Shown here: in pieces, positions 1 through 8,470 of the stretch
Layout of the letters: each line of letters starts with the position of its first letter
Position numbering within the stretch: position 1 is the stretch's first letter
NCBI GenBank assembly: GCA_016938235.1
Contig: JAFGVA010000233.1
Location: 1-44,325 of the forward strand
Length of the DNA stretch: 44,325 nucleotides
Direction: 5' to 3'
Origin: Bacteroidales bacterium
Lineage (GTDB): Bacteria > Bacteroidota > Bacteroidia > Bacteroidales > UBA10428
The notes under the pieces: model-generated
Databases searched by the model: none
The model's input: only the letters and a program-made list of their open reading frames with translations
What the model was told of the DNA's origin: nothing
Translations under genes and position numbers: made by a program

Positions 1-2
1 AT

Positions 3-62
3 AATACTAGGGCTAAACCATTTCAATGGACTTATACAGGTGAACCGCTTACTGTTAGTTAA
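3..62 (+). mobile_element. C-terminal end of an IS630-like transposase, cut by the window edge
   Basis: The third forward frame is open from the window edge to a TAA at 60-62 and encodes the tail AKPFQWTYTGEPLTVS. A terminal Ala-Lys-Pro-Phe-x-Trp-Thr-Tyr-x-Gly motif is typical of the end of IS630-family transposases, which act in cut-and-paste transposition. Only 19 residues are visible, so the DDE catalytic core cannot be checked and the copy could be intact or a remnant. No inverted repeat was recognised in the 25 bases that separate it from the next gene. The identification rests on this one motif. Confidence 0.55.
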
Positions 63-87
63 CCAATTTAATAATTATCACACTAGC

Positions 88-888
88 TTAAAAAACATCC
101 AACTCCACCATATACCCCCCAAACTTCCTGATATTAATTACATTGGTGTTGTCAAGGATCAGGTATTGACCCTTTATGCCGGTTAGTATTCCTTCAACAA
201 CTTGGTCTTTATCGAAGTTCAATGATTTCACTTTTTGAGGTGTGTCAAGCAATGGGTATCTAATTTTAGTTATTGTATTATCATCACTAAGATATCTTGC
301 AAAATCTGAATTTAATTTTTCTGCAACCAGGGTTTTAACTTCTTCTAAAGAACGATTATCCGTGATATTACCGGTAAGCATATTTCTCCAGTTGGTTTTA
401 TCGGGCAGAAAATCTTTGAGAGCCACTTCAATTTGTCCGGCCAGGTTTCGATTTGGGGTTTTTGCAAGGAAAATAGCTTGTGTGGCACCCTGATCAATCC
501 AGCGAGTGGGTACTTGAGTATTTCGGGTTACACCTACTTTAATGGCACTGGTTAGTGCTAAATATACATAATGGTCGATTAAACAATGGGATTTAGCAAA
601 TTCCATATCGCGGGCAATACCCTCATGAGCCCTGCACAACTCAGGGCGTAAAACACATTCTTCTGTTTCGGGGGCAGTCGTAAAACAAGGATAACAATAT
701 CCCTGGGAAAAAGATTTTGAAGTTTTCCGGCCGCATTTAATGCAGTTTATTTCTCCCGCATAAACAATTTTTATTTGCTTACCCAGGTATTCATTAAGTA
801 GTATTGAATTATGGTTAAGATGAATAGTATAGCAGACTGTGTCGCTCAATTGCACAGCCATTTTATTTAGATTACCCGAAAGTACCAT
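88..888 (-). CDS. DUF2797 family protein with zinc-binding Cys clusters
   Basis: A 266-residue protein matching my recollection of the DUF2797 family, whose biochemical role is not established. Visible features are C49-x2-C52-x12-C65-x2-C68, a zinc-ribbon-like arrangement, followed by C78 and C85, then a region with a YVYLALTSAIKVGVTR stretch that resembles the strand-rich core of GIY-YIG-like domains. It is the last of a minus-strand run after porZ and a methyltransferase, only 6 bases after the methyltransferase stop, so it is probably co-transcribed. The ATG at 886-888 is a good start. Function remains unknown; a nucleic-acid-related role would be only an inference from the zinc ribbon. 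Confidence 0.75.
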   Translation of the reverse strand: MVLSGNLNKMAVQLSDTVCYTIHLNHNSILLNEYLGKQIKIVYAGEINCIKCGRKTSKSFSQGYCYPCFTTAPETEECVLRPELCRAHEGIARDMEFAKSHCLIDHYVYLALTSAIKVGVTRNTQVPTRWIDQGATQAIFLAKTPNRNLAGQIEVALKDFLPDKTNWRNMLTGNITDNRSLEEVKTLVAEKLNSDFARYLSDDNTITKIRYPLLDTPQKVKSLNFDKDQVVEGILTGIKGQYLILDNTNVINIRKFGGYMVELDVF

Positions 889-894
889 ACCGAT

Positions 895-1488
895 TTATTT
901 TGTGCCGACAAAACGTATTACCGATGATTTTCCATTGTGCATAATCCCCTCATCAAGGCAAATGGTTGAAATGCTGATATCGTAAGTCGACAATTCTTTG
1001 AAGTCTTCTTCAAGTTCATTTTTACTATATAGCAGGTCGATATTTTTTGGGCCTCCCGTATTGTAATTAATTTGCTCTTTTGAGTAGGCTTCAAGAATTA
1101 AAGTACCACCTGGTTTTAAATAAGAAAGTAGTTTTTGGTGTTGTTTTGCTCTTAACCGTGAGGGCATATGTGCAAATAAAAGAGCAATACAATCGAAAAA
1201 ATCCGGTTCGTACTGTGCATCATTATATGATGCGAGTTGATAATCGATGCATACTTTAAACTTGTTCGCAAGTTTCAGGGCTTTTTCTTTAGCAACTTCG
1301 CTGGAGTCAAATGCGAAAGCCTTCCATCCAAGGGTTGCTGAATAAACAGAGTTTCGACCTTCACCATCGGCTGGGAATAAAATATTTCCTGGTTTCAGGT
1401 GTAATAATTCCGATTTGAAGAATTGATTGGGCTCCCTTCCATAAACATACTCTTCAACTTGGTATCTTTCATTCCAGGTTTCAATCAT
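895..1488 (-). CDS. Class I SAM-dependent methyltransferase
   Basis: A 197-residue cytoplasmic protein with a Rossmann-type SAM-binding core. The glycine motif is PADGEGRNSVY near residues 39-49, followed by an acidic end of strand 2 (AFDSS) and a later DCIALLF strand 4 region. The GEGRN form is common in small TehB-like methyltransferases. Its substrate cannot be told from sequence. It starts 18 bases after the porZ stop and ends 6 bases before DUF2797, so it belongs to the same transcript as porZ. The length is typical of stand-alone small-molecule methyltransferases. Confidence 0.8.
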   Translation of the reverse strand: MIETWNERYQVEEYVYGREPNQFFKSELLHLKPGNILFPADGEGRNSVYSATLGWKAFAFDSSEVAKEKALKLANKFKVCIDYQLASYNDAQYEPDFFDCIALLFAHMPSRLRAKQHQKLLSYLKPGGTLILEAYSKEQINYNTGGPKNIDLLYSKNELEEDFKELSTYDISISTICLDEGIMHNGKSSVIRFVGTK

Positions 1489-1506
1489 AGCATAAGATAT
1501 TTTATG

Positions 1507-3807
1507 CTAATGTATGAATAAAAGTTTTGTTATGTGAGTTTTACTTCCATCTTCGTTTGATAAAAACACCAAATACACACCAGTACTTGCTCTTTCTCCA
1601 TAAAAATTATTGCCGTTCCAAACGGCCTGGCCTCCTAAAGAAACACATTCATAAACCAAATTTCCGGACACATCAGTTATTTTAACAACTGAATTCTCAA
1701 CCAATCCCGAAATGGTTATATCACCCTTATATTCAGGGCGAATGGGGTTGGGATAGACTAATACATTCGAAAAATCTGAAGCACCTTCAGTAGAGTTTCC
1801 CATGTAGGAAATAATACCCTTGTTGGTAGAAAAGAATACTTCGCCGGTTTTTTCCTGAACACCCACCCCAATAACATTGTTTGATATAAGTGGAGAATTA
1901 TCTGTGGTGAATTGATGAATTGTTTCTTTACCATCGTCAGATACAAGAAAAACACCCGAGTTTTCTGTTGCAATCCATTTTCTGTTTCCCCCGTCAACAG
2001 CAATAGAATTTATTATTTCGTAATCCAAAAGGTAATCAGCCAGGTCTGTGCCATCGTTTCTGGCTATTTTTACCTGGTATCCCCTAACATCACTTTCGGT
2101 AAGTATATCGTTTGAGGGACTATAAATTATGGGGCCTTTGTTTGTTCCAACCCAAATATTTCCGTCGTTGTCTTTTGTCATGCAATAAGCTAGCGATAAT
2201 AAGTCGCCATTACTGTTTTTTATACTGAAATGATTTTCAGAAAATGTACCATCGTCATTTTGTTTTAAAACAGCAATACCATTTTTCTTCGATAAAATCC
2301 ATATCTGGTCATTATCAGCAACTACCAGGTCTGCAAATTTTCCGGGATTAACGAAAACAGAGGATGAAAAATTATAATGTGTCCACTTCTGTTCTGTTGG
2401 CCAATAGCTGTATACAGGTTGAGCAGCATCATCAAAAATTGTCCAAAGATTTCCTTTGCTGTCAAAATCGAGACCTGATATTCTCACAAGTACAATTGGA
2501 TTTATATTTTGCCGGAAGAGTTCGGTATTATCGTAAGTATAGCTTCTGGTGAGAAGTTGGTCTTCTATTTCATATAAGCCGTAAAAATATCCACTTGCGT
2601 AAATATGCTTTGAATCGGCGGGGTCATATGCAATTTTATAAATATTTCCAACATCGGTTAAACCTTGTCCCCATCCCGTATTAATACTGAACCATTTTTC
2701 ATCTGAAAAGTTATAAGCTCCTCCTTCGGTATATGGTCTGAAAGGGCCACCGGAACCAATCCAAACCTGGTCGTCTTTCGTCGATACCAGTCCGGTTGAA
2801 TTAAACCGTGGATTATTCACAGCCAGGTAGCTTTCATTATCCGGGCCATAATAATAAAAGCCATTATAATAACTGGCAGTAAATACTTTACCATCCTCAT
2901 CCATTATGGCATTATAACAACGATTTAAATTAATGGAAAAGAGACTTAAAAAATCGGTGTTAAAGATTTCAGTTTTGTTAAGTCCACAAACCGAAAATTT
3001 ATCGTTATTTACATCAAGTCCCAGAATTTCTGTATCTTTAAATAAACTCCATTCAGACCATGTGTTGTTTGAACCAACCAGAATTTTTTCTTCTGTAGCA
3101 GAGGAATCACTATAAACAGTAAAAATTTTACCACTGAAGCTCTCAACAAGTTTACAGGGCAAATTCATAGGTAAAAGAACATCATCGACCTGATTCCAAT
3201 ACGAATAGTCTAGTAAATTCGGGCTGTTCAGAGCTGCTTTGTAAAGTCCTTTTTCTGTTGCGGCATAGATATATCCATCATCAGAAACTGCAAGGTCGTT
3301 TACCTGTATACTTGAACCATTTTGGCCAAAGATATAACTGTCTTTAACCTCTTTTTTTTCCAGGTTTATAACAACAATACCAAAGTCGCAAGCCAGATAG
3401 GCCAGGTTAGATACAACTTTAATTTTGTTTATTCTTTTCGATGAGGTCATTAGTTTTTGAACGATATAGGGCATATTTATTATGCCGTCATGTGTTATCA
3501 GATCAATGTCACCAGAGTTATATCCTATTATCAGGACTTCAGGATCACTGGCATAGCACACCTGGCTCATTTCAATATCAGATAGATTCTGAACAGTAGT
3601 TAGTCGTTCAATTTCGCCTGTCTCCCGGTTATAGGATAACATCCCGCTTCCGTCGAATGTACAATATACTTTCTTGGGTGTAATTGCCAGGTCATGCGCT
3701 TTAATATAGGCTAAGTGGTCTCTCCAACTTCCATTTGGAATCTGCGCTTGAGGCAATACCAGGCTGAAGACAAACAGACAAAATACGATTATTCTTTTCG
3801 CGGGCAT
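1507..3807 (-). CDS. porZ: PorZ-like type IX secretion attachment-complex protein
   Basis: A 766-residue exported protein with a signal peptide (RIIVFCLFVFSLVLPQAQ), followed by a PorZ-type N-terminal propeller beginning around the NGSWRDHLAY motif, many Asp-Gly/Trp-x-Gly beta-propeller blades (IWVGTNKG and similar), and a C-terminal type IX sorting-like domain that starts near VYPNPIRPEYKGDITISGL and ends in an immunoglobulin-like fold. In Porphyromonas gingivalis PorZ sits on the cell surface in the attachment complex with PorU, PorV and PorQ and presents A-LPS used to anchor cargo. The domain order and length fit that protein. It lies 57 bases downstream of rdgB and heads a tight pair of small genes; no other secretion-system gene is present here. 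Confidence 0.85.
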   Translation of the reverse strand: MPAKRIIVFCLFVFSLVLPQAQIPNGSWRDHLAYIKAHDLAITPKKVYCTFDGSGMLSYNRETGEIERLTTVQNLSDIEMSQVCYASDPEVLIIGYNSGDIDLITHDGIINMPYIVQKLMTSSKRINKIKVVSNLAYLACDFGIVVINLEKKEVKDSYIFGQNGSSIQVNDLAVSDDGYIYAATEKGLYKAALNSPNLLDYSYWNQVDDVLLPMNLPCKLVESFSGKIFTVYSDSSATEEKILVGSNNTWSEWSLFKDTEILGLDVNNDKFSVCGLNKTEIFNTDFLSLFSINLNRCYNAIMDEDGKVFTASYYNGFYYYGPDNESYLAVNNPRFNSTGLVSTKDDQVWIGSGGPFRPYTEGGAYNFSDEKWFSINTGWGQGLTDVGNIYKIAYDPADSKHIYASGYFYGLYEIEDQLLTRSYTYDNTELFRQNINPIVLVRISGLDFDSKGNLWTIFDDAAQPVYSYWPTEQKWTHYNFSSSVFVNPGKFADLVVADNDQIWILSKKNGIAVLKQNDDGTFSENHFSIKNSNGDLLSLAYCMTKDNDGNIWVGTNKGPIIYSPSNDILTESDVRGYQVKIARNDGTDLADYLLDYEIINSIAVDGGNRKWIATENSGVFLVSDDGKETIHQFTTDNSPLISNNVIGVGVQEKTGEVFFSTNKGIISYMGNSTEGASDFSNVLVYPNPIRPEYKGDITISGLVENSVVKITDVSGNLVYECVSLGGQAVWNGNNFYGERASTGVYLVFLSNEDGSKTHITKLLFIH

Positions 3808-3864
3808 ATTGTTATTTCAATTATGGTATCAGAGTAAAATACGGTGGAATCGATATAAATATTA

Positions 3865-4446
3865 TTATTCTGCAGTAGAATTTAAATAATCAATAAATTT
3901 TTCCAGGGCTTTTGCTCTGTGTGATATCTTATTTTTTATGCTAAGTGTCATTTCTGCAAATGTTTGATTGTATCCTGTTGGCATAAAAACCGGGTCATAG
4001 CCAAATCCTTTGGTTCCGGATTTAATTAAAGTAATTTCGCCTTCAACTGTTCCTTCAAATGTTTTTAGTTTTCCGTCACGAATCATAGCAATAACAGTGC
4101 GAAACCGGGCTTTTCTGTTTTGTTCCTGACCAAGTTCTTCAAGAATTTTGTTTACATTATCGTCAAAAGAGCAGTTTGTGCCTGCATACCTGGCCGAATA
4201 AACTCCTGGTCTTCCATCAAGAGCATCTATTTCCAGGCCGGTATCATCTGCAAAACAGTTAAAGCCATATTTTGTGAAAATATATTCAGCTTTTTCTATT
4301 GCGTTTTCTTCGAGTGTTTCATGTGTTTCGGGTATTTCATCGTTAATGCCAACTTCACTTAGTCCCTGAACCATGTATTTCCCGTTCAATAAATCCTTTA
4401 TTTCTTCAAGCTTGTGCTTATTGTTGGTTGCGAAGATTAATTTCAT
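3865..4446 (-). CDS. rdgB: RdgB/HAM1 non-canonical purine NTP pyrophosphatase
   Basis: A 193-residue enzyme that hydrolyses dITP, ITP and XTP to monophosphates and so keeps deaminated purines out of DNA and RNA. The start MKLIFATNNKHKLEEI carries the family signature (S/T)xNxxK. Further hallmarks are the FADDTGLEIDALDGRPGVYSAR active-site stretch (shown in part), and GYDPVF and SHRAKAL near the end. An upstream in-frame extension of 40 residues exists but is unlikely: the ATG at 4446 is where the homology begins, and a TAATTTTG promoter element and a terminator both lie inside that extension. It is followed after 57 bases by porZ. Confidence 0.93.
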   Translation of the reverse strand: MKLIFATNNKHKLEEIKDLLNGKYMVQGLSEVGINDEIPETHETLEENAIEKAEYIFTKYGFNCFADDTGLEIDALDGRPGVYSARYAGTNCSFDDNVNKILEELGQEQNRKARFRTVIAMIRDGKLKTFEGTVEGEITLIKSGTKGFGYDPVFMPTGYNQTFAEMTLSIKNKISHRAKALEKFIDYLNSTAE

Positions 4447-4475
4447 TCCGTTTATCGTTGATTTTAAAATAGGCT

Positions 4476-4483
4476 CAAAATTA
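4476..4483 (-). promoter_or_regulatory. Probable -7 promoter element for rdgB-porZ
   Basis: The reverse strand reads TAATTTTG, matching the Bacteroidetes -7 consensus TAnnTTTG, 29 bases upstream of the rdgB ATG and just after the terminator of the preceding gene. No TTG is present at the usual 19-base spacing, so the -33 box is weak or absent. It supports transcription of rdgB-porZ independent of the stress-protein gene. Confidence 0.5.
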
Positions 4484-4491
4484 ATAAGAAT

Positions 4492-4513
4492 AAAAAAAGG
4501 GCCGAAGCCCTTT
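4492..4513 (-). terminator. Rho-independent terminator after the universal stress protein gene
   Basis: On the reverse strand a perfect 7-bp stem AAAGGGC/GCCCTTT closes on a TTCG tetraloop and runs into seven T residues. It lies 21 bases after the stop codon of the stress-protein gene. This is one of the clearest terminators in the window and separates that gene from rdgB. Confidence 0.88.
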
Positions 4514-4534
4514 ATATAATTAGTTGTAATGATT

Positions 4535-5368
4535 TTAACTTCCTGAAGTGCTAAAACTACCACCAATTTTAGCAGGTCTTGGATTTATACATATTACAGG
4601 AATATTAAATGAATTAGCAATTATATATTGTTCTTGCGCTCCAAGCATGTAATCTGTAATGCCAATATCTTTAGTGGTCATAACCAGTAATGAACCAGCA
4701 TTTATCTTTTGAGCGTAGTCTACAGTTTCTTTAACAAAGTCGGTTTGTCCGGGAGCTTCCACAACAATATGATCAATACCTTTGTTTTTGAAGTTACGTG
4801 TTAAGAAAAGCATATTTGAATCAACCCCTTTTACAAAATTTGAGTCGGTATGTTTTGCTTTAAAAAGGTGAATATTGGAATTAAAATATTTTGAGAAAAA
4901 CCCAATCCAGTTTATCGATTCTTTGTTTTCTTTTCTGTAGTTAATCGGAAAAACAATGTCTTTGAACTGATTCTGTTTTGGGGCATCCTGAACAACAATA
5001 AAAGGAACTTTGGTATGAGCAATAACTTTTAGAGCCCAACTACCAAAAAACTTCTGAGATCCTTTAATTCCGTGCGTACCCATAAATACCATACGCGCGT
5101 TTAGTTCTTCTGCAGTTTCTCCAATTGCTGTGAAAATGGAGCCAACTTTAACAAAAGCTTTGGGCTTTGGAGTCCTGTCGGCGTATTTTTCCGCTATAAC
5201 ACCATTTAAGCGTTCTTCCAGGCTCTTCACCTCACTTTCTTTCTTGGCAATATGAAGAAAAATAATATCTGATCTCAGATTAGATGCTGCTAACACAGCA
5301 TTTTCATAAGCGAATTCAGATTTTTCGGTAAAATCCCATGTTACCAGTATCACATTTCGTTCATCCAT
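4535..5368 (-). CDS. Universal stress protein (tandem Usp domains)
   Basis: A 277-residue cytoplasmic protein made of two Usp domains. The first begins with NVILVTWDFTEKSEFAYENA, the usual strand and helix with an Asp that contacts ATP, and ends with the nucleotide-loop motif GTHGIKGSQKFFGS followed by VPFIVVQ. The second domain (from about residue 150) is less conserved but ends with the similar VPVICINP strand. Usp proteins bind ATP or act as stress-response adaptors; the exact role here is unknown. I prefer the ATG at 5368 to a TTG three codons upstream. It is monocistronic, closed by a strong terminator. Confidence 0.85.
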   Translation of the reverse strand: MDERNVILVTWDFTEKSEFAYENAVLAASNLRSDIIFLHIAKKESEVKSLEERLNGVIAEKYADRTPKPKAFVKVGSIFTAIGETAEELNARMVFMGTHGIKGSQKFFGSWALKVIAHTKVPFIVVQDAPKQNQFKDIVFPINYRKENKESINWIGFFSKYFNSNIHLFKAKHTDSNFVKGVDSNMLFLTRNFKNKGIDHIVVEAPGQTDFVKETVDYAQKINAGSLLVMTTKDIGITDYMLGAQEQYIIANSFNIPVICINPRPAKIGGSFSTSGS

Positions 5369-5597
5369 GATACACAAGCTTTAAATTAGTGAGTAAGTTA
5401 GTAAAAATATTGTGCGGTAGAAGCTGAAATTGCTAATTCTTATTACAAATTCTACCTGATAATAAGTTAAAAATAGTAAAATAAACATGAAAAAAGAAAA
5501 TATTTTTTATAACAATCAGCTGCATGCAATGGTTACAGCCTAACAATTCTAACTTTTCTCTTCCAATAATTTTCTTTGTAAATATGACTAATGTTCA
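5369..5597. other. Intergenic region between divergent stress-protein and ilvE genes
   Basis: AT-rich spacer. It must hold the promoter of the stress-protein gene, but no good TAnnTTTG box was found on the reverse strand. An 18-codon open frame at 5487-5543 lies upstream of the ilvE promoter and has no supporting feature. Nothing else was recognised. Confidence 0.5.
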
Positions 5598-5627
5598 TTG
5601 TTTTAAAACGCTTAATCATTACTTTTG
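5598..5627 (+). promoter_or_regulatory. ilvE promoter (Bacteroidetes -33/-7 type)
   Basis: TTG at 5598-5600, a 19-base spacer, then TACTTTTG at 5620-5627, an exact match to the phylum consensus TTG-N19-TAnnTTTG. Transcription would begin near 5634, leaving an untranslated leader of roughly 75 bases before the ilvE ATG. No hairpin plus T-run was seen in that leader. Confidence 0.75.
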
Positions 5628-5709
5628 GTATGAGTTTAGATAATAATAATGAAGGTGGGCAGTTAAAAATAATTTTTCTGTCAACTGACTATTAATCCAT
5701 TTTTAATAG

Positions 5710-6729
5710 ATGAAAAATATTGACTGGAAACATTTACCATTTCAGTATTCCAAAACAGATTATAATGTAAGAAGTTATTTTCAGGATGGTAAATGGGGAG
5801 AATTAGAAGTATCTCAATCTGAATATGTTGAAATTCATATGGCTTCAACCTGTCTGCACTATGGGCAGGAAATTTTTGAAGGATTGAAAGCATATAAAGG
5901 GAAGGATGAAAAAATAAGATTATTTCGGGTAGATGAAAACGCAAAGCGTATGCGTCGTTCGGCAAAAGGAATTCTTATGCCGGATATTCCTGAAGATTTA
6001 TTTATTGAAGCTGTACATAAGGCAGTTACACTCAACAAAGAATATATACCACCTTACGGTACAGGAGCAACTTTATATATTCGGCCTTTGTATATAGGTG
6101 TTGGAGCAGAAGTTGGGGTGAAACCAACAAAGAAGGCGCTGTTTTTAATTTTTGTTACCCCTGTTGGTCCTTATTTCAGAGACGGTTTTAATCCGGTAGA
6201 TATAATGATTTGCCGTGATTATGACAGGGCTGCGCCTCTGGGCACAGGTACATACAAAGTTGGAGGCAATTATGCGGCTAGTTTGGCTTCTTTGCAAGCT
6301 GCCCATGACAATGGATTTGCAACAACCTTGTATCTTGATGCCCGTGAAAAGAAGTACATTGACGAAGCCGGCCCGGCAAATTTCTTTGGCATTAAAGGGA
6401 ATACCTATGTTACACCTGAATCTACATCAATTTTACCTTCAATTACTAATATGAGTCTTATGCAAATCGCAAAAGACATGGGCATGAAGGTTGAAAGAAG
6501 AAAGATTCCTATTGAAGAACTTGAAGAGTTTTCTGAGGTAGGCGCCTGCGGAACAGCAGCAGTAATTACTCCAATTCGCAAAATTGTTGACCCGGATAAA
6601 AATAAGTTTTACAATTACACAACCGATAATAAGCCCGGACCTGTATCAACAAAACTTTACAATACAATAACCGCTATTCAGTTTGGCGATGAGCCTGATA
6701 AACACAACTGGATAACTATGATTGATTAA
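5710..6729 (+). CDS. ilvE: Branched-chain amino acid aminotransferase
   Basis: A 339-residue fold-type IV PLP enzyme that interconverts branched-chain amino acids and their 2-oxo acids with glutamate/2-oxoglutarate. Hallmarks are the LHYGQEIFEGLKAYKG stretch near residues 49-64, the Arg-rich RPLYIGVG strand, the Schiff-base Lys183 in GTYKVGGNYAAS, and DEAGPANFFGI with the PLP-phosphate contacts. The layout with the long N-terminal extension is that of the larger, BCAT2-like subgroup. It is single, with its own promoter and convergent to the next gene. Confidence 0.93.
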   Translation: MKNIDWKHLPFQYSKTDYNVRSYFQDGKWGELEVSQSEYVEIHMASTCLHYGQEIFEGLKAYKGKDEKIRLFRVDENAKRMRRSAKGILMPDIPEDLFIEAVHKAVTLNKEYIPPYGTGATLYIRPLYIGVGAEVGVKPTKKALFLIFVTPVGPYFRDGFNPVDIMICRDYDRAAPLGTGTYKVGGNYAASLASLQAAHDNGFATTLYLDAREKKYIDEAGPANFFGIKGNTYVTPESTSILPSITNMSLMQIAKDMGMKVERRKIPIEELEEFSEVGACGTAAVITPIRKIVDPDKNKFYNYTTDNKPGPVSTKLYNTITAIQFGDEPDKHNWITMID

Positions 6730-6751
6730 CCCCGGAGAAGTAACTATGTTC

Positions 6752-7483
6752 TTAATTAGGATGAGCTGCACTTAAATGTATTTCATCCTTAATTTCTCTT
6801 ACAAACAGGTTTCTTAGTTCAACAGCACGCTGTAAACTTTTGTCTTTGTCGTAAACCCGAATGACGTGTTCTGGTCCCTGGAAACGATATATAACGCCAA
6901 TAGCTGCATCGAATTCAGGATTTTTTAAATTGTATTTTATTTTTCGTAAAATCGATTCAAAGCGTTTCCAGTTTAGTTCTGTCTGAATCCTGATGTAGAA
7001 CTTATCTCCATCGGTTAAATCACGATAAAGGCCATCGCCAATTTCAGCAAGTTTAAAATGTTTGAATATTTTTATTACACATTCCTGGTTAACAATACGA
7101 TGAGCACCAAGCTGTAAATCATTATTTTTCAAGTAATTCTGTATTATGGTAATTTTTTGGAGATCAGATATATTTTTGAGTCTGACGCATGGCAGAATGT
7201 TTTTTCCGACTATAATTTCACCGTAACTGGGACTCCTTGACAAATCTGCTTCTTCTAGCAATTTACAATTAATACGGTTTATCTTCTCCGGGGCATACCT
7301 GTATCTTAAAATAATATAAAATGAGTATATTTTCAGCTCATTCAGATTTTCGTTTTTTACTCCCGGAAATGGGAATTTATTGCGCAACACAAGCGAGTTT
7401 TCTAAAATATTCCTGTTTAAATCTTCCAGAAACTCATACTTGGTCATACTGCCGATGGTTTCAATAAGCTGTGTATAACTCAT
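6752..7483 (-). CDS. Unknown conserved-looking cytoplasmic protein
   Basis: A 243-residue protein I do not recognise. It has no signal peptide or membrane segment and is rich in Lys, Asn, Ile and Leu, with predicted alternating helix and strand. An Arg-Tyr-Arg-Tyr segment near residue 60, and FDAAIGVIYRFQGPEHVIRV near 190-210, look like the most structured parts. It sits alone between convergent ilvE, whose stop lies 22 bases away, and a divergent TonB-like gene. The frame is complete with an ATG start, and codon use resembles its neighbours, so it is likely a real gene, but no function can be proposed. Confidence 0.65.
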   Translation of the reverse strand: MSYTQLIETIGSMTKYEFLEDLNRNILENSLVLRNKFPFPGVKNENLNELKIYSFYIILRYRYAPEKINRINCKLLEEADLSRSPSYGEIIVGKNILPCVRLKNISDLQKITIIQNYLKNNDLQLGAHRIVNQECVIKIFKHFKLAEIGDGLYRDLTDGDKFYIRIQTELNWKRFESILRKIKYNLKNPEFDAAIGVIYRFQGPEHVIRVYDKDKSLQRAVELRNLFVREIKDEIHLSAAHPN

Positions 7484-7768
7484 GATAAGAAGAATTATAA
7501 ATTAGAACAATGCGAAGAGCATGACCCGGATTACCGGTAGAAAAGACCCCTTATTACATCATACAATTTACAAAAATTTATGCCGAATTACAAGACAATC
7601 TGCTTGTTTTAGTTTGACGGTACTGCTTTAAAAACAAAAACTATTCTGACATCTATACCAAAGAATTTAATATTCAGTTTTATGAAATAAAACCAGTTTT
7701 TTATACTGCTGGTAAAAACACAGGGATTTTACGTACATTCTTAGTAATTTGGTAGCAGTATTTTAAGA

Positions 7769-8464
7769 ATGAATATTGAACGGAAATATAAGATTAACGG
7801 AATATTAGGCACAATAATTTTTCATCTGTTGTTGCTAATTTCTTTCTTTGTTTTTAAGCTTGGTGATGTAAAATCGCAGCACCAGGATCTTCTTGCTATC
7901 GAATTTTCTGAAGAAAACTACAAAACAATAGAGCAAATTATTGAAGAAAGCAAACCAGAAATTAAGGCCATGGATAAGCTTTCGGATCAGACCATTTCAA
8001 ACATTGTATCAAACACTGCCAATGAGATGGATGAAAAAATAAGTACCGAGAAGTACATCGATGAAGTAATGAAAGAATTGGGAATGGAAGAAATTAATCC
8101 GCATTACGATAATTCAATCCCCGAAGATCCGGTGGTGAATGATGATATAAAAAAAGAAGACAAAGAAAAGGATCAATCTGCCAATTTTGGACAAACAAGA
8201 GTTTCATATAAGCTTGAAGATGGTCGTAAACACAGGCATATTGAAAGGCCAATTTATATGTGTCAGAATGGAGGAACTGTTGTTGTAAATATTCTTGTTG
8301 ATGATTCGGGCTTTGTTTTAGAGGCAAATTTAGGACAAGTATCATCCGTTGATGCCTGTCTTGCCGAAGCAGCATTGAACTCTGCCGGGAATTCATATTT
8401 TCATGCGGGAAGACCTGGAACTAAAGTTAAAGGAACAATTACATATATTTTTGTAGCTCAATAA
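7769..8464 (+). CDS. TonB-like energy-transducer family protein
   Basis: A 231-residue inner-membrane protein. A single N-terminal membrane segment (IIFHLLLLISFFVFKLG, about residues 17-33) is followed by a long acidic, low-complexity periplasmic linker and a C-terminal domain from about residue 155 with the TonB-C pattern GGTVVVNILVDDSGFVLEA, DACLAEAALNSA and a final strand ITYIFVAQ. In true TonB proteins this links ExbBD to outer-membrane receptors; the acidic rather than Pro/Lys-rich linker is unusual for a classical TonB, so a structural homologue is also possible. It ends 6 bases before the next aminotransferase gene, suggesting co-transcription. Confidence 0.7.
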   Translation: MNIERKYKINGILGTIIFHLLLLISFFVFKLGDVKSQHQDLLAIEFSEENYKTIEQIIEESKPEIKAMDKLSDQTISNIVSNTANEMDEKISTEKYIDEVMKELGMEEINPHYDNSIPEDPVVNDDIKKEDKEKDQSANFGQTRVSYKLEDGRKHRHIERPIYMCQNGGTVVVNILVDDSGFVLEANLGQVSSVDACLAEAALNSAGNSYFHAGRPGTKVKGTITYIFVAQ

Positions 8465-8470
8465 TTTATA

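Noticed and set aside
4447-4566. A 40-residue N-terminal extension of RdgB
   Set aside because: It would span a terminator and a promoter box and has no similarity to the family; the ATG at 4446 gives the standard N-terminus.
5487-5543. An 18-codon ORF upstream of ilvE that looks like a leader peptide
   Set aside because: It lies upstream of the consensus ilvE promoter, so it would not be on that transcript, and no alternative stems or T-run follow it.
7749-7756. TAATTTGG as a promoter box of the TonB-like gene
   Set aside because: The spacing between TA and TTTG is one base short of the consensus and no -33 TTG lies at a suitable distance.
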